DNA from: Adiantum capillus-veneris
Lineage: Eukaryota > Streptophyta > Polypodiopsida > Polypodiales > Pteridaceae
Reading direction: 5' to 3'
NCBI GenBank assembly: GCA_014529385.2
Contig: CM043942.1
Span: forward strand, 50,296,774-50,360,773
DNA length: 64,000 nt
Positions within the stretch are counted from its first letter, which is position 1. The number at the start of each line of letters is the position of its first letter. A program made the translations under genes and the position numbers. The notes under the pieces are model-generated. The model saw nothing but the letters and a program-made list of their open reading frames with translations, ran no database searches and had not been told where the DNA came from. Positions 24,900-35,623 of the stretch are shown here, in pieces.

Positions 24900-26760
24900 C
24901 TTTTAGTAATTTTCCTATATACTTTTAGAGGTATCAACTATTTATCTTAATTAACTTTTAGTCAAAAACGGGGTTCTTGAGCTATTGTCATTACTTAATT
25001 TTCTTAAGTAATTTTGGTCTAAGTTTTCCAAATTTCTAGTGATATTTTCTAACTTTGATAATTTCCATATAATTATCTTTACCAATTTACTATTTTTCCT
25101 CTTTAATTTACCACAAAAATCAATCAATTATATCTTAATTAAATAGGTAAAATAATTATTTGTGCTTAAAATAATTACCCCAGCCTACTGACAATGTTTA
25201 CTAACTCTGATAATTCCTATGTAACTATCTAAGCTAATTAATTAATTTCATCTTTCATTTTATAGTTAATTTTACACATTTACGGCTTAATTAAATAGAT
25301 GAACTAAATATTTGAGCATAGACTAGTTACCCTAGCTTATTAATGATATTTAATAACTCTGATAATTACTGTGTAATTATCTAAGCTAATTAACTAATTT
25401 TCCCTTTTAATTTATAATCAATTTTAGATATTTTTGAGCTAATTAAATAGATAAACTAATTATCTGTGTATATGCTAATTATTCTGGTTTACTAAAGATA
25501 TATACTAACTCTGATAATTATTGTGTAATTATCTAAGCTAATTAACTAATTTCTTCTTTTAATTTATAGCTAATTTTAGATATTCTTAGCTTAATTAAAT
25601 AGATAAAATAATTATCTGTATATATTCTAATTACTTCATGTTACTTATAATTTTATACTAACTTTGATAATTATTGTGTAATTATCTAAGATAATTAACT
25701 AATTTTTCCTTTTAATTTATAGATAATATTAAATATTTTTAGATTAATTAAATAGATAAACTAATTATTTGTGTATATGCTAATTACTTCGACTTACTAA
25801 TGATTTATAATAACTTTGATAATTATTGTGTAATTATCTAAGCTAATTAACTAATTTCTTCTTTTAATGTATAGCTAATTTTACATTTTTTAGCTTAATT
25901 AAATAGATGAATTAATTATTTGTGTATATTTTAATTAGTTTGGATTATTAATGATGTATACTAACTCTGATAATTACTGTGTAATTATTTAAGCTAATTA
26001 ACTAATTTTTCTTTTTAATTTATAGATAATTTTAGATATCTTAGCTTAATTAAATAGATAAAATAATTACTTGTATATACTAATTACCGTGGCTTACTAA
26101 TGATGTATACTAACTTTGATAATTATTGTGTAATTATCTAAGCTAATTAACTAGTTTTTTCTTTCAAGTTATAGATATTTTCAAACATTTTTAGCTTAAC
26201 TAAATAGATAAACAAATTATCTATGCATATGCTAATTATCTCACCTTACTAATTATGTTTTCTAACTTTGATAATTAGTATGTAATTATCTAAGCTAATT
26301 AAATAATTTCCCCTTTAATATTACAACTGGTTTCATATGTTTTTTACTTAATTAAAAAGATAAACTAGATAATTGTGCATGTGCTAATTACCTCAGCTTA
26401 CTAATGATGTTTCTAAACTCTGGTAATTTATTTATAATTATCTAAGCTAATTAACTAATCTCGCCTTTAAAATTAAAGCTACTTTTAGACATTTTTAGCC
26501 TAATTAAATAGATAAGCTAATTAATTGTGCATGTGCTAATTACCTCGGGTTACTAATGATGTTTTTTAACTTTGGTAATTACTATGTAATTATCTAAGCT
26601 AGTTAACTAATTTTTCCTTTAAAATTATAGCTAATTTTACACTTTTTTGCCTAGTTAAATAGATAAACTAATTATCTATTTATAAGATAATTACCCCGTG
26701 TTCCTAACAATGTTTTCTAGCATTGATAGTTATCTTATGATTTATTAAACTAGTTTACTA
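24900..26760. repeat. AT-rich tandem satellite, about 150-bp unit, roughly 12 copies
   Basis: A unit containing ACTCTGATAATTATTGTGTA, ATTATCTAAGCTAATTAACT and TTAATTAAATAGATAAA recurs with a period of about 147-154 bp. Clear copies begin near 25,040, 25,200, 25,350, 25,505, 25,660, 25,812, 25,965, 26,110, 26,262, 26,410, 26,562 and 26,712. Copies diverge mainly by substitution. There is no coding potential. Confidence 0.92.
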
Positions 26761-27064
26761 AGTTTCCCATATTCCCACTTGATTGCCAAGCTTATAATAT
26801 GAAATAATACGGATATTTATTATATATAAGTAGTATGATTACATCAATGCCCTTAAAATGATGAAAGACTAATGTTCAGGTTTTTGAATATTGCAGCAGA
26901 AGCTTAGAGACGAAAAAAAATAAAAATTAATAGCGTAGAAGAGGTGATGTAACTTAGCTGAAGAGAAAAAAAATAAAATTGTAATGATCCATGATTTGTT
27001 GGAGGCAAATCATGGAGTTCTACTCGGGATGACCGGCTATTCGTTATCCAAATCGTACCATAAA

Positions 27065-27076
27065 GCTCTGATATCA
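27065..27076 (-). other. primer-binding site, initiator tRNA-Met type (one mismatch)
   Basis: The minus strand reads TGATATCAGAGC, one change from TGGTATCAGAGC. It lies one base inside the LTR at 27,078, so the body of this element would extend toward lower coordinates. Confidence 0.7.
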
Positions 27077-27077
27077 C

Positions 27078-27564
27078 TGCTACAGCGGGGAACCGTGGCT
27101 TCCCTGCAAAATACCCAAAATAACACAATAAATCGCATAAAACAGAATATTCTGCATACCTAGCACATCCACAAGCGCATAATCGCAAGATACACGGATA
27201 GAGAGAGAACGAGAGCGAGAGTGCAATAGAGAGCGTGCATTCGTACCTCCTAGAGCGGAGTGCTACGCCGGGACCGCGAGAGAGAAGAGGGGAGAGAGAA
27301 GAAGAATAACGCAGACAATGGGTGCAATCTCCCCCCTTGCAAGAGTGAGCATTTCCCTCTTGCATGTATTTAATTTATAGATTTCTTGAATGCTCAAAGT
27401 GGGTACAAACTTGGCCGGCCGGACATAAATGGCCGAAGCTCATAAAGAGCGCTTGAATAATAAAATGTACAATATAAATGTTATATCCTCTCACATAGGC
27501 TAGTCCGATCAAGTCTTTTCCACCAGTTAGCTGCATTAAATCATAAAATATCAATTCCATTACA
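27078..27564 (-). repeat. LTR of an initiator-Met-primed retrotransposon (minus orientation)
   Basis: About 487 bp. Read on the minus strand it starts TGTAATGGAATTG and ends CTGTAGCA. It contains CGGCCATTTATG, GCAAGAGGGAAATG and a CT-rich tract with a GGGGGGAGATTGCACCCA block. The open frame 26,904-27,365 inside it is a by-product; a homologous frame appears in the sister LTR. The flanking primer site marks it as a 5' LTR. Confidence 0.75.
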
Positions 27565-28514
27565 AATTCCATCTCAGTTTCCAAGGCTAATCATTGTAAA
27601 TGACTTTTGCTCGTTACAGTTGTCTCCTACATTGCGCTATACAAACAAATCAGATTTGCTTTCCTAAATTTTTTGCTTAATTATTACTTTCGTTTATCTA
27701 TGTTATTCCGTTACAGTTGCAAAATTTTCTTTCCGCTAAGTTGTCTCACATTTCCCTTACCGCAGGGTACTGGATAACTTTTTCTTTGTGTTCCATTTAA
27801 TTTATTTTTTAACTTTGCAATTTTCAAATCAAGGTGCCCACACTGTACGTTTTAAATGTGTGATCAAACACTAATATTGAAGCAAATTCTCGTTAGGCGG
27901 GATATTCTTTTATTTCAACTCAAACTACTCACACAACACTAACATATTTTGGATTTGTTAATTATACTATGGTGCAAGTTTCATAGTCATGTTCTCCATA
28001 GCTTGTACAAAGAAGTTATGTTTGACAAAGCCTGGGATGCAAGTTATGATTATCCACGCACACACTGGTTTATATATTTCTGATGCAATATACCCTCAAG
28101 GTATGTACATTAACCTCGCTCCTCTTTTCATATTTGCTTTACTGACAATGTCTTCGGAAACCAAACATCTCTCATGTCATCACTAGTACTTCTTAAATGG
28201 AATCACTTCTTACATCCTGTTGGTATGTACCTCAAATACATCACTCCTCTGTTCCTATTTCCTGTCTCTGAATTATCTGCTCAGCTGAATACTCCAACCA
28301 ATACTAAGATCATGGCTTCTAATTGTACTGCAAGGAATTTTTACTAACATGACTTGTCTATAAGCTATGCAGCTACTCATGTCAGCTACGGTGCTATGGG
28401 ATAGTGCACAACAATTTGTAAGTGCTTTGATATACTGCACTGTGATGTCAACAACATAGTAAATATTTTTTTTTCTCCTTTATGTCTTGTCTAGTCCATT
28501 GTTCACACAGGCAC
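27565..28514. other. spacer between inverted LTRs, no gene
   Basis: No domain-bearing frame is seen. The sequence is AT-rich, with an unassigned 65-codon stretch at 27,989-28,186. Confidence 0.5.
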
Positions 28515-28870
28515 ACAGATTCGCCGATTTAGGTAGTATGTAAATACTCATCTTGGTACAATTACACCGATTCAGACAACACATGACAAATTACAAATTC
28601 ATGATTTTAAACAATACCAAATGCAGATTCGCCGATTTAGGCAGCATTAGTGCAGATCCACCGATTTAGGCAGCAGATTTTGTTGGTGTCGATTCGCCAA
28701 TTTAGGCAACACCGATCACAGACTCATGCTGCAGTGGTTGGCCACCACTGTCCTTAGCATCCTTCTGTTCCCGGGTTTACAAATTGAAGGATATTTGGAT
28801 TTACACTGGGTATATGTTGGCAAATATTTGGATTTGGATTTTGATTTGGAATTGGATTTGGAACAGGATA
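28515..28870. repeat. short interspersed motif array (ATTCGCCGATTTAGGCAG) and GGATTT-rich tract
   Basis: The motif ATTCGCCGATTTAGGCAG, with small variants, occurs near 28,520, 28,626, 28,655 (ATCCACCG) and 28,690 (ATTCGCCAATTTAGGCAA). It is spaced irregularly by about 30-100 bp. It is followed at 28,790-28,860 by repeats of ATTTGG. No transcription unit is apparent. Confidence 0.6.
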
Positions 28871-29188
28871 TCTGATGATTTTTGTCGCGACAATTTTTGT
28901 GGAAGTACACTTGAGATTGATGGGCATTGATTTATTAAATGATGATTGTGACCAATGATATCTTGATTTATCAGGATATGACATATACTACTTATTCTAG
29001 TGGTATGGGACACTAGAATAGGCAGTATGTGGATGACGGCAGGCATAAGCAATATTGTCTAATTTTAGGAATTTTTCTTTTCCTATGTTGTAGTTTTGAT
29101 ACAGATTTCTAATCACTGTTTTTGACAAGTATGGTTTGCAGATTTTTATCTTCGCAACTGAGGACAATTGCTTTCCAACGGAGAGGTA

Positions 29189-29655
29189 TGTAATGGAATT
29201 GTTATTTTACTCTTTATTACAGCTGACAGGTGGAAAAGGCATCAGCAGATAATGGACTATGCAGAAGGATATCACATTTTATGTATATTTTTTATTATTC
29301 AAGTGCTTCGGCCATTTATGACCGGCCGAACAGTTTGTACTCATTTTGACCATTTAAGAAATCTATAAAACAAATACGTGCAAGAGGGAAATGGTCACTC
29401 TTGCACGGGGGGAGATTGCACCCAGTGTTTGCGTTGTTCTTCTCTCCTCTCCTCTCTTCTCTCTCACAGTGCCGACATAGAACTTTGCTCTAGGAGGTGT
29501 GCTTGCACGCGCTCTATTGCGCTCTCTCGTTCTCGGTCTCTCTCTGTTCGCATACGTCATCGATTATGTGCTTGTGGTAATGCCAAGTATGCAGTTTGAT
29601 TGGTTATGTCTTGTAGCATGTTATTTGGGTATTTCACATGCTCTCGGCTGTAGCA
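29189..29655 (+). repeat. sister LTR in the opposite orientation, probably solo
   Basis: About 467 bp, TGTAATGGAATTG to CTGTAGCA, similar along its length to the minus-strand LTR at 27,078-27,564. No primer-binding site follows it and no polypurine tract precedes it. No clear 5-bp duplication is seen (GAGGTA before, AATAA after). It may be a solo LTR or one end of a rearranged element. Confidence 0.7.
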
Positions 29656-30174
29656 AATAAAGGGAGGCCCGAAAGAGATGGACACTCCACACATGAACTC
29701 CTTAGAGTTTAAGCATGGTAGTTGGATTACATGGGAAGGGTTAGAAGGAAGATCTAATTCCGTGGGGGAGCAAACCTGCCTCCAACCCTATGGATCCTTG
29801 GGGTGTGGAGCCATGACCGCACAACCTTCTACTAAATCTTCTCTTATAACGCTCTTTCTCTGTTGGGAGGCGTTGTTTTCCCTTTTGAAAAAACATGTGG
29901 CACCCGCTGTTCAGGAGGTCAAAGATCAAAGCAAACTCTCACTATATGACATTGCACACCAAACATGGAAAATACTATATGACTATATGACATGGGAAGG
30001 GTTTTGAAGGAAGATCTCACTATATGACACTGCACAACAAACATGGAAAATTCTATAATGTAAAGCACAAAGACTATTTCTTATCACTGCTTGGGAAAGC
30101 ACATTGACTTGGGTCTTAGTTCATGAACAATGAAACCATAACTCCAATGAAGGTTGTGAGGATGGTAAAAAAAT
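29656..30174. other. intergenic DNA, no recognised gene
   Basis: A 109-codon frame at 29,678-30,007 matches nothing I know. A short duplicated stretch (TATATGACATGGGAAGG, GGAAGATCTCACTATATGACA) lies near 29,940-30,050. Confidence 0.4.
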
Positions 30175-31113
30175 TCATTGAAGGACGTCTTGTATATCGA
30201 AGGCAAGTCCTTTTGATGGATGATTGCGAGTCCGCCCACCACAAGAGGAAACAAAGGATATCGAGGATGATTCCAACCATCGACTAAAGTACAATGTGCA
30301 CACCCAAAGCGAACAATCTAAAGGAATCCCTAGGAAGATCAAGTTTTTTGACATTACTCCCATTAGGAAATCGGAGAGCAAGGAGGAGTATGTGGTAGAG
30401 CCAAAAGACAATGAGGCTTTTTGTATGATATGACATATCCCAATTGCCTCCAAGGTAACATGTGGTGGCACAAAGAGTGGAAAAATCAGGTGCAAAAATG
30501 GTTATTGTAGGGTGTGTCAAAGGAATTCCCACACCTTCATTTGAGGACTATCGTAAGCATCCTAATGGACTTCAACGAGAAATTATGTAGTGTTGCCCTT
30601 CATGTGATCCATTGTTAGAATGGAACACAACATGTCCATGGTTGCATCCTACATCGAGCATATGGCCAATAGCTATAGAGACTAATTTAATAGAGGAAGA
30701 AGTCAAGTGCTTGCTTGAGAGGTGGCACATGGTGGAGACAACCAATGTTGCAACACCCACAACATATTCAACCAATGAAGGTGCCTTTATGAGGGAGGTG
30801 GAAGTAACACAATTACAAGTATTTGCAATGGGATTTGAGTGAGATACGAGTTATCAATCTCAAAGGAGGCAACCAAGCGAATAAGAAAGGCACTTGAGAT
30901 GAAAGCGAGATCACAAAGGAAGTGATGTGAGTGGAGAAAGCTCACAAGATTTTCAAGTTGCTTTTAAATAGTAATGCACTAGAGGGCCACATCTACAATG
31001 TGGAGATTAAAAAAGAGCCATCTTGTACTTGTCCCGACTTTGCAGAGCTTGAAGAGCAAGAAAAGCCTTATCTTCTAGTAAACATTTGTATGTTGTTTTT
31101 CTTTGTGTGCTAG
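30175..31113 (+). pseudogene. Mutator/FAR1-like transposase relic with a degenerate SWIM zinc finger
   Basis: Interrupted plus-strand frames are consistent with a DNA transposase. Near 30,430-30,540 there is a cysteine cluster (RCKNGYCRVC). At 30,985-31,095 there is VEIKKEPSCTCPDF followed by KPYLLVNI. The latter matches the start of the SWIM finger of MULE/FAR1 proteins (CxCxxF...C.H); the later Cys-His pair has been lost. Several stops separate the pieces. The catalytic DDE core was not identified, so this is a fragment. Confidence 0.5.
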
Positions 31114-31974
31114 GCTTGAGACAAAATGAGCATATGCTTTTTCATCAACCTATTCTCCGTTGAGGAGGTTCACAATGTCCTCAGCCAATATTTGACCTAC
31201 CCTTGTATGCAGTAGTGGAGTACATGCTGCCCCACGACCATGTAACCAGCTTTAGCCATGTTGAATTTATGAAGGTGGCTCCTTGATTTGATGAAGTCCT
31301 ACTTTATCCACTTTTCCAGTAAATTATGAGCTTTTACACATAATTTTTCTTGGAAAAAAAGCTCGCCATGGGTGAAACAATGCTTGCTAGGAAATGCTTG
31401 CCTAGAAACAAGCCACCCATTTTTTTGTATAAGGGTGTACCCTGCATGCGTGCCCTTTACGGGATCTTTGCAGTCTCTCTCTCTTTGTAAGTTTCATGTA
31501 GGCCACTATGAATCTTCATCTTGTCGTATGGGTTTTGTCTTTAGGTATGGGTTAGATGGGATGATGTATTCATGGAAATTTCTTGCTGCCAAACTTCAAA
31601 ATGTGTTAACAACATCAAGTAGCTAGCTTGGTCGATTGAGTCTTTATTCTTTTGTGACCCGGGACATGGGTTCAAAGGCGGCCAAGCGACCTTGTGCGCT
31701 CATAAGGACGTTCGTATCGATTCGCACGGGATGTGTGCAATTTGCTACAAAAAACAACATCAAGTAGCTCTTGCTCATGTTGTTTTTAAGTACATGGAAA
31801 AGCTTGATTGGACACGCCTTTGAGGAGTAGAATGTTGAGATGTGAATACATGTCAGCGCCCCTGGCGCAGGTCCAATTCATCAAATATGAAGAACGTCTC
31901 TTTGTCTCTCACTCAGCTATCACAGGAAGTTTTGGACAAATTCTCACAATATTTCCCACATTGTGACTTACCTC
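31114..31974. other. intergenic DNA, no gene seen
   Basis: One 84-codon frame (31,372-31,626) shows no recognisable domain. No repeat structure stands out. Confidence 0.5.
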
Positions 31975-32112
31975 AACATCATGAGCTTCTGTGAGGGAGG
32001 CGCCGCATACCTAGCTAGGTACGATTGGGGGCAGGGGACCACCGGCGGTCCCCTGCCCCCAATCGTACCTAGCTAGGTATGCGGTGCCTCTCGAGCAGAA
32101 GCTCATCATGTT
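31975..32112. repeat. 138-nt near-perfect inverted repeat (hairpin)
   Basis: The two arms, 31,975-32,043 and 32,044-32,112, pair almost completely around a centre at CACCGG/CGGTCC. I find one A-C mismatch near the tip, a small internal mismatch at 31,993-31,994 opposite 32,093-32,094, one C-C mismatch at 31,980 opposite 32,107, and a few G-T pairs. The arms contain GCATACCTAGCTAGGTACGA and GGGGGCAGGGGACC. It lies about 130 bp before the BTB reading frame. It could be a foldback element, an inverted duplication or a young microRNA-type precursor. Confidence 0.9.
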
Positions 32113-32205
32113 ATGCATTGCATGAAAAACACTAAGAAAGACTCCGTTTTCCTACATGAGAAAATTTCTAAATCTTCTTGTGTATATGTAATGGAGCGTT
32201 CGTAG

Positions 32206-32799
32206 CGTGTCTCGCACAGAAAATCAGCCTCTTCATCCTCTTCTGTGGACTGGGCCGAATGGGTGCCAGAGTGCCTGCAACCAGCCATAGCCATAGCCAG
32301 CAAGCTTCCATACCACCACGACCACGAGGATGATGAAGACGAGGACGATGAGGATGATGGCCATTCTGTAGACAATGAGCAGGATCCTCATCAGAACAGT
32401 TATGAGGAGGAGGAAGACGAAGATGGATATCACCGTTTACAAGAACACACACAGTTCCACCGTGTCCACCATCACCTTCACAGGCAAGGTGCAGGGGCTG
32501 CGTTAAGGTCAAGAGGACGCCAGCAGCATCAGCATCATCACCAGAATCATGGAGGGGATGGAAAACTGTGCGTCTCTTGCAAGGAGCTCTACTGTCCTCT
32601 TCGTGGGGGTGATACCTGCCATGAGTGCTATGAGGAAGCTTCTGAAGCAGAGGCCGCCCTCAAGAAAGAGATTGAAGAGCTCAATGCCCGCATTGCCTTC
32701 CTCCGCACTTGGGCACCTGAAGCCATGTCTGAGCAATTCTCAGACCTTGTTCTTGAGAGCTCTGATGGCTCCAAAATTAGGGCTCATCGAGCTATTTTG
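32206..32799 (+). CDS. exon of a BTB/POZ-domain protein, At4g08455-like (partial)
   Basis: The open frame contains, in order, WAEWVPECLQPA, an acidic/His-rich low-complexity stretch (HEDDEDEDDEDD, HHHQNH), and a cysteine motif CVSCKELY...CHECYEEASEAE. A coiled-coil follows (LKKEIEELNARIAFLR), then the first strands of a BTB fold, FSDLVLESSDGSKIRAHRAIL. The frame ends in phase at a GTATGT donor (32,800). In plant proteins of this type the BTB domain acts as an adaptor for CUL3 ubiquitin ligases. The frame opens after a TAG at 32,203-32,205 and has no ATG before the conserved part; GTG stands at 32,245. The first exon or start may therefore be elsewhere, with CACAG at 32,215-32,219 as a possible acceptor. 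No downstream BTB exon was found in the window. The choices are a gene with a very long intron or a truncated copy. Confidence 0.7.
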
Positions 32800-33699
32800 G
32801 TATGTCTCTCTTGTTTTAATCAGAATTTATTTGGCTGCAACCCTTCATTGCTTTTGTTCTTCTGTCTGGGGTCTGAGAGCACATGATAATTTTACTTCCT
32901 TAGTTTTTCAGAACTGTGGCCAATGTAGATGTAAGTGGCACTTCCAAAACAGTTTTATATCATGGTAAACGAATTTTTTTGAGCTAGTAAGGGTGTAGAG
33001 TGTGATGATTTTTATAACCTTTGCCATGGAGTACTTTTAGGCTTTTTTGGTGTGGTTAAATGGCTCAAACTAGTGGGGGTGGACATAAACCTGGTTTGTT
33101 GGTTTAAGAAAATAAGCTCTAATTAGGAACTAACTCCATACAAACCTGCATCTACAAATGGTGCGAGTAGGCATGGTGTAGGTGTTGTCCAAGCTATGCA
33201 TGGCAAAGGTGATGGTCTTTACTTCATGTTTGGACAAGCAGGTGAAGTTAAGATCGCATGTTATCAAGTATTGAAATTTGAAATTGTGATTAACTTTGCC
33301 ATGGAATTCCTCGTTTGGGTTCTAAACGTTGTAGAATCTCATTCGAATCTGTTATCTTTAGTAGGATTTCAGAATTTTTGCTTTTGTCTTATCTTCGTTT
33401 GTATGATGTTGACATTTAGGAATGAAGTTTTTGCAGTATCTTATTCTTGATTTAAAATGGTCTAAAGTTGAGAGTTTGTATGAAGTTTCAGTAAAGTAAG
33501 TTTCTCGATTTTGATTTTTGATATTTTATAGCATTTTGTGTGTGTTAAGACTCTCTTAGTAGTGCGTTTTGTTTTAAGTGTTGTATCCTTTCTTGAGGCT
33601 TGTAAGTTTAGACCTTTTTTTATGTTGCAAAATACTGTATACACTTGTAAATCTAAAATCTAAAGATAATCACTAGGACAGATTTATTGAGATGGATGT
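32800..33699. other. presumed intron or 3' flank of the BTB exon
   Basis: T-rich sequence follows the GTATGT donor, as is usual for plant introns. I could not find the remainder of the BTB domain (the segment after AHRAIL) in any frame here. Short frames at 33,196-33,450 have no domain. Confidence 0.4.
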
Positions 33700-34060
33700 A
33701 GAGCTTGTTACAAGTGAATTGTGCCTTGATGTCCGCAAGGTGAGTTGGACTCGATTGAGCGATATGGTATGTGGAAGTTGTTTCCTTGGGCAGCTAAGTA
33801 AAAGGTCATTGGTTCCAAGTGGGTCTGCAAGGCTGAGTACAACTTGATTAGTTTGTGGACTCGATTGAGCGATATGGTATGTGGAAGTTGTTTCCTTGGG
33901 CAGCTAAGTAAAAGGTCATTGGTTCCAAGTGGGTCTGCAAGGCTGAGTACAACTTGATTGGTAGTTAAGGGCTTACCTCAATGGCTCAAAATTGAGAATG
34001 ATGAGACCTTGGTTCCGAACTGTGTGGATTGCCGTGATGTAAATCTTTCTTGTGTCACGT
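33700..34060 (+). pseudogene. Ty1/copia reverse transcriptase fragment with a 110-bp tandem duplication
   Basis: The plus-strand translation resembles the start of copia RT: ERYGMWKLFPWAAK, a stop, then KVIGSKWVCKAEYN. Family members have a W.LVP..K.VIG.KWV.K.K.N pattern. The whole segment from GGACTCGATTGAGCGATATG to GTACAACTTGATT occurs twice, starting at 33,747 and 33,857. The two copies are almost identical, so the duplication is recent relative to the decay. Confidence 0.65.
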
Positions 34061-34892
34061 GGGCACTTCACTTGCGCCTCGTGGACATGCTTCTGCCATA
34101 GTCTAGCACGAGTCTTAGCTTAGGACTGATCTTGGCACCTTTGTGAGCCTCTAGCAGGACGTGCATGTCCAGGCCGGTCATAGTTGCATACCCTCTCTTG
34201 CACAGAATCGCTCAATAGAGGCAGAAGAGATAGAAGGAGAGCACAGGCAGCAGTGCACAGACCCTCCCCAGCGTTTTCTCATAGAGCCAGCCAGCGTTTT
34301 TGGAAGTTGACAGCATCAGCGTTTTCAGACTTCCTAAACGTTTGCAGATTCAGAGGTAGCCTTGTCGTCTTTGTAGATCCTCGCCGGTTGCCTAGCGTTT
34401 TGCAGATTCAGCCTAGATCTGCTGCGTTTTCAGTTTTCAGCCCTTAGCCTCGTTGAACCCGAGTGTTACCCGACCCCATCCAGTAGCAGATCCTCGCCGC
34501 AAGTGCCACCTTGGTGCAGATCTGCCAGCAGTTCATTTTCAGCCCAAAACAGTCCTAGCGTTTTGCAATTTCAGCCTAGATCAGCCAGCGTTTTTGCATT
34601 CCCACCCAGCCTTGCACGACTCGGCAGTTGCAGATCAGCCCCGCAGTACCGCCACAATAGTAGATCCATAGCTAGAAGACCTAGCGTTTTCACATTTCAG
34701 CCATCAACCTAGCAGATCTTGCCGTCGTCGTCAACACCTTCATGATCGTCGTCGTTGACATCATCGTTGTCATCGTCGACATAGTCCTCACTTAGCATCA
34801 TAGCATTATGACCCATGGTGCAAGAATAAAGAAAGTACTTGCTCTGGCAACAAAGCAAGGGGGCCCTTGAGGGTTTGGACCCGACATACTGT

Positions 34893-34927
<35 letters not shown>

Positions 34928-35042
34928 TCCTCTTTCTTTTAGTTCAATTCAGTTCTTTCAAGTGAAGTAAAGTGTCCCTTGTGTTTGTGCCGAGTACCTA
35001 GATCCGAGCTAAATCCATTAACACTTCTGTTGCACCTGACAT

Positions 35043-35054
35043 TGGTATGAGAGC
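35043..35054 (+). other. primer-binding site, initiator tRNA-Met type (one mismatch)
   Basis: TGGTATGAGAGC differs by one base from the consensus TGGTATCAGAGC. It lies one base after the LTR end GACA at 35,041. Confidence 0.75.
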
Positions 35055-35623
35055 TTTGTGTGTGCTTCGGCTTCACGTACTCAAGAGAAGAACCTAAAGA
35101 ATCCAAGAAGAACCAAGGACCAAGGAACCCCAAGAACTGCCTATTTTTTTACCTTGAAGGAAGCTTCGCGTCCCTACCCGGACTTCTTAGCCTCTTAGTA
35201 CCCTCAGTATGGAGCATCCAGAACCAGTGCCCATCTTCATCGCCATGTCTTTGAAGGACGATCGACATCAGTATTTTTTGAAGTTGACAGCATCAGCATT
35301 TTCAGCCTTCATCAACGTTTGCAGATCCAGCGGTAGCCTTGGCGTTTTTGCAGATCCTCGCCGGTTGCCTAGCGTTTTGCAGATTCAGCCCAGATTTGCT
35401 AGCGTTTTCAGTTTTCAGCCCTTAGCCTCGTTGAGCCCGACCCCATCCAGTAGCAAATCCTTGCCACAAGTGCCACCTTGTTGCAGATCTTTCAGCAGTT
35501 TATTTTCAGCCCAAAACAGTCCTAGTGTTTTGCAATTTCAGCCCCAATTAGCCAGCGTTTTCGCATTCCCAGCCTTGTACGACTCGGCAGTTGCAGATTA
35601 GCTCCGCAGTAGCAGATCCACAG

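Noticed and set aside
24900..26760. Regular repeat spacing considered as a CRISPR array
   Set aside because: The units are contiguous 150-bp satellite monomers without unique spacers, in a eukaryotic genome.
26904..27365. 153-codon minus-strand frame that has a homologue on the plus strand at 29,378
   Set aside because: The similarity arises because both lie in sister LTRs. The frames are CT-rich LTR sequence, not a gene family.
28754..29052. Three overlapping minus-strand frames rich in Asn-Pro, Gln-Ile or Lys-Ser
   Set aside because: They translate the ATTTGG repeat tract in different frames.
32168..32736. Minus-strand frames opposite the BTB exon
   Set aside because: They mirror the acidic/His codon repeats of the sense exon and have no domain.
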